From: Actinernus sp. WN-2022
Lineage: Eukaryota > Cnidaria > Anthozoa > Actiniaria > Actinernidae
Reading direction: 5' to 3'
Length of the DNA stretch: 64,000 bases
NCBI GenBank assembly: GCA_030867875.1
Contig: JAOWCC010000019.1
Location: 76,660,861-76,724,860 of the forward strand
Shown: positions 61,990 to 64,000 of the stretch, piece after piece
Position numbering within the stretch: the stretch's first letter is position 1
Layout of the letters: every line of letters starts with the position of its first letter
Position numbers and translations under genes: made by a program
The notes under the pieces: model-generated
The model's input: only the letters and a program-made list of their open reading frames with translations
The model's database searches: none
Told to the model about the DNA's origin: nothing

Positions 61990-62980
61990 ACGGGACCGCC
62001 ATTTTACGTGATCATCCGATCGAGGCACGAGGGATCGAAAAGGCGTAGGCGCGAACACTGCGCTTCTCTGTTTCTCTTAATGTTGCCTGGGTGGCTAATT
62101 GAACGAGCAGGAAGCATACAAATGTTTTGCTGCACGGGTGGATATACGAGGAAACGTTGTTGCCGAAAAAAAACTAACGAATGCGCACTGTGTCAAATTG
62201 TCTTGCCGGTGGGGTCTGGATTTATGTTGCTAAGAAACACATATGCTGTGTGTCACTGGAGCCTAGTAAACATTGTTTTCCTCCATAGCCAACGTGAAAA
62301 CATTGTTGCGGAAGCAAATTTTGCCTCATCGAAACAAAAAAATGTCTTTGAAATGTTTCAGAAAAATGTTTTCCTTTCTGGAAGATTGATTTTTTTTGCG
62401 CAAATTTTCCCGCGGACTTTGACTCGTTTTTACAGACAAATGTATGGAAAACTAAATCCACGATTGCATGCTTCCCAGCACAGCTACATACCTCAAATTT
62501 CGATCAATTAATCTTTTACCTGGTATCTTAAGTTTGTATCTGAAGAATATTTCAGAAATTCGATTTTACGGATTTTATTTGTCATCGGATTCCCATACAA
62601 ACACTGTATTTCGCGCCATGTTTACAACCCTTTCAAAATGTCGGAATTATAATAAACCGCGAACTGGTCTATTACCTTAAAACTGTAAAGAAATACGTTA
62701 TTCTTTGTGTACGAGGTTGTAGTTTCTCAGCTGTAGGATGTCCGGTGTCCGCGGGGAACAGGATATCAGGACCGACCTTTACGACCTTTACGTCTGCGAG
62801 CGGGCGAGGCTCGCGGCGTGATTTTTTTTTCACTTGTGTGGGTTGTTCTTTTATCTTTTGTTTTCCATATTGATTTTCTTTGTTTTTTATGCAACGAGCT
62901 CCGCTATAGAGAGATACGAGGACGACAGTAACAAATCGCATACAAGTGTATCACAGGCAGCTTTAAGCAGAGAGTGAGCC
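61990..62980. other. Region without supported gene
   Basis: Open frames cross this region but show no family motif. GAGCGGGCGAGGCTCGCGGC at 62797 is a short GC-rich palindrome, probably the end of another MITE. Confidence 0.4.
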
Positions 62981-62984
62981 ATTA

Positions 62985-63085
62985 TGCACTAGTCTAAATC
63001 AACCCCCCCTCCCCCTCCAACCCTGTCCCGGGTTGGGGGAGGAGGGGGGGGGGGGGGGGGGGGGGGGGTTACTTTGACTAGTGCA
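62985..63085. mobile_element. 101-bp MITE with TTA duplication and poly-C/poly-G arms
   Basis: TGCACTAGTC (62985-62994) and GACTAGTGCA (63076-63085) are perfect termini flanked by TTA on each side (62982-62984, 63086-63088). A 3-bp TWA duplication suits the PIF/Harbinger superfamily. The arms continue with C-runs (63003-63020) and G-runs (63038-63068) around TCCCGG. The homopolymer lengths may not be reliable. Confidence 0.75.
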
Positions 63086-63089
63086 TTAC

Positions 63090-63890
63090 CTAAAATCAAA
63101 AATGAATAAAATACCCTGTCTAGACAGTACAGTACAGGTGAAAATATTTATAGATTTTATGATAATTTTACTTGACACGCGCCATCAACAACATCCGCGC
63201 CAAGTGCCAAGGCATTTCATACAATTCTTAGTAAGGGGGTCGGGACATGCCTTCAACGGTAATATAGTTGTTTTTCCCTGGTAACGCCGAGAAGATATGC
63301 CACATTCCCTCGTTGAATATACACAAAATGAGCACTTGATCAAGTCCAAATCCATCTCGTGGATAGGGCGGGAAATACACGTGCAGACGTTACACGCAGT
63401 TCCTGTCACGCAATTCTTGAGATATCATTATATCACTGAAGTGATTTCATCTATTTCGGTGATGCCACATTTGATTTCATGGATTATACACACATTTTGG
63501 TATTTCAACGGAACGAACAGAATATTATGCACAAGATTGAAACAAATTGAGTCCGTAACAAGGTAGTAACGACATCAGAATGGCTTCCCGTTGATGAATC
63601 TAAACGGTTCTAACTTGGCCAACTATTCGATGAGCATATAATAAAGGGCTTCCAAGAAAACGAAACCATTAGTTTTTTTTTTATTATGAAAAGAAAACAT
63701 CGTTTCTTTACAGAATAAAAACTAAAAACTTGAATAGAGAATCGGCTGAAGAACCTAAATACGACTGTACGTGCATTTCTACTTGTCACTCATTCACTCC
63801 GCTACAGAGGCTCGCAAAATTCAGAGTGACTCGCCGGATTAGACAGGAACACCCAACGAACTGTTCTGCAAAATAACTGTTCTTCTGGGC
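63090..63890. other. Region without supported gene
   Basis: No recognisable coding exon. Moderately GC-rich block at 63175-63300 without terminal repeats. GATATCATTATATCACTGAA (63420) has weak internal symmetry. Confidence 0.35.
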
Positions 63891-63897
63891 CACTCGG

Positions 63898-64000
63898 CTG
63901 GCAAATTCTGCACTTTGGAATTTCTTGGCTGGCAAATTCTGCAGTCTGATACTAAATAATAATATAACGGAGCGATATTTGTCAGCTGGTAAATTCTGCA
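63898..64000. repeat. GGCTGGCAAATTCTGCA direct repeats at the window end
   Basis: GGCTGGCAAATTCTGCA occurs at about 63897 and 63928 and as CAGCTGGTAAATTCTGCA at the last bases. Probably the start of a longer repeat cut by the window edge. Confidence 0.6.

Noticed and set aside
61753..62511. 252-codon open frame on the + strand
   Set aside because: It runs through a hairpin MITE (61902-61983), has no recognisable domain, and its composition looks like translated non-coding sequence.

Overview
This is a stretch of a eukaryotic nuclear genome. It is AT-rich, its genes are split by long introns, and it is crowded with retrotransposon remnants, tRNA-derived SINEs, hairpin MITEs and minisatellites. 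The two recognisable host genes are animal genes. The repeat types (CR1/L2-like LINEs with GTT-type tails, a BEL/Pao element, many short palindromic MITEs, frequent TACATGTA strings) fit an anthozoan cnidarian, most likely a stony coral. That placement is inference; there is no marker gene here to prove it.

Host genes. (1) NAPG, gamma-SNAP, on the + strand, runs from before the window to a stop at 32209. Ten coding exons are present, including an 18-nt micro-exon; their summed length closes in frame, giving 316 residues, and only the N-terminal ~20 residues are missing. (2) A MEAK7/TLDC1-type TLDc gene lies on the - strand and ends at 37655. Three exons (56755-56873, 46420-46593, 37655-37765) encode the C-terminal half of the TLDc domain and the conserved tail. 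A small phase-compatible exon at 60618-60660, beside a YY1-like ATGGCGG motif, may be an alternative start. The two genes converge tail to tail across about 5.4 kb packed with nested inverted-repeat elements. A possible extra exon of unknown identity lies at 44317-44469 inside a MEAK7 intron.

Mobile DNA by region. 0-9 kb: MITEs, a 1.5-kb TIR element (3110-4611), and a 1.47-kb Mutator-like element with 29-bp perfect termini, 9-bp target duplication and internal 11-bp arrays (6455-7923). 10-15 kb: inverted 41-bp arrays, and a doubly deleted LINE inserted in the middle of a MITE. 15-29 kb: SINEs, a LINE fragment, foldbacks and hairpins in NAPG introns. 33-37 kb: a foldback cluster. 38.8-43.8 kb: two LINEs lying tail to tail. 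47-52 kb: a 174-bp higher-order array, a LINE fragment and a ~1.9-kb array of a 22-bp unit. 52.7-56.4 kb: a decayed BEL/Pao element whose protease is interrupted, just after its LLDT residues, by five units of the same 22-bp repeat in the opposite orientation. 57-59.5 kb: another LINE. 59.5-64 kb: MITEs, including a 43-bp hairpin with a 9-bp target duplication.

I see no CRISPR array, operon, rRNA or free-standing tRNA gene. No new multi-gene system is evident. The most unusual material is repeat architecture.
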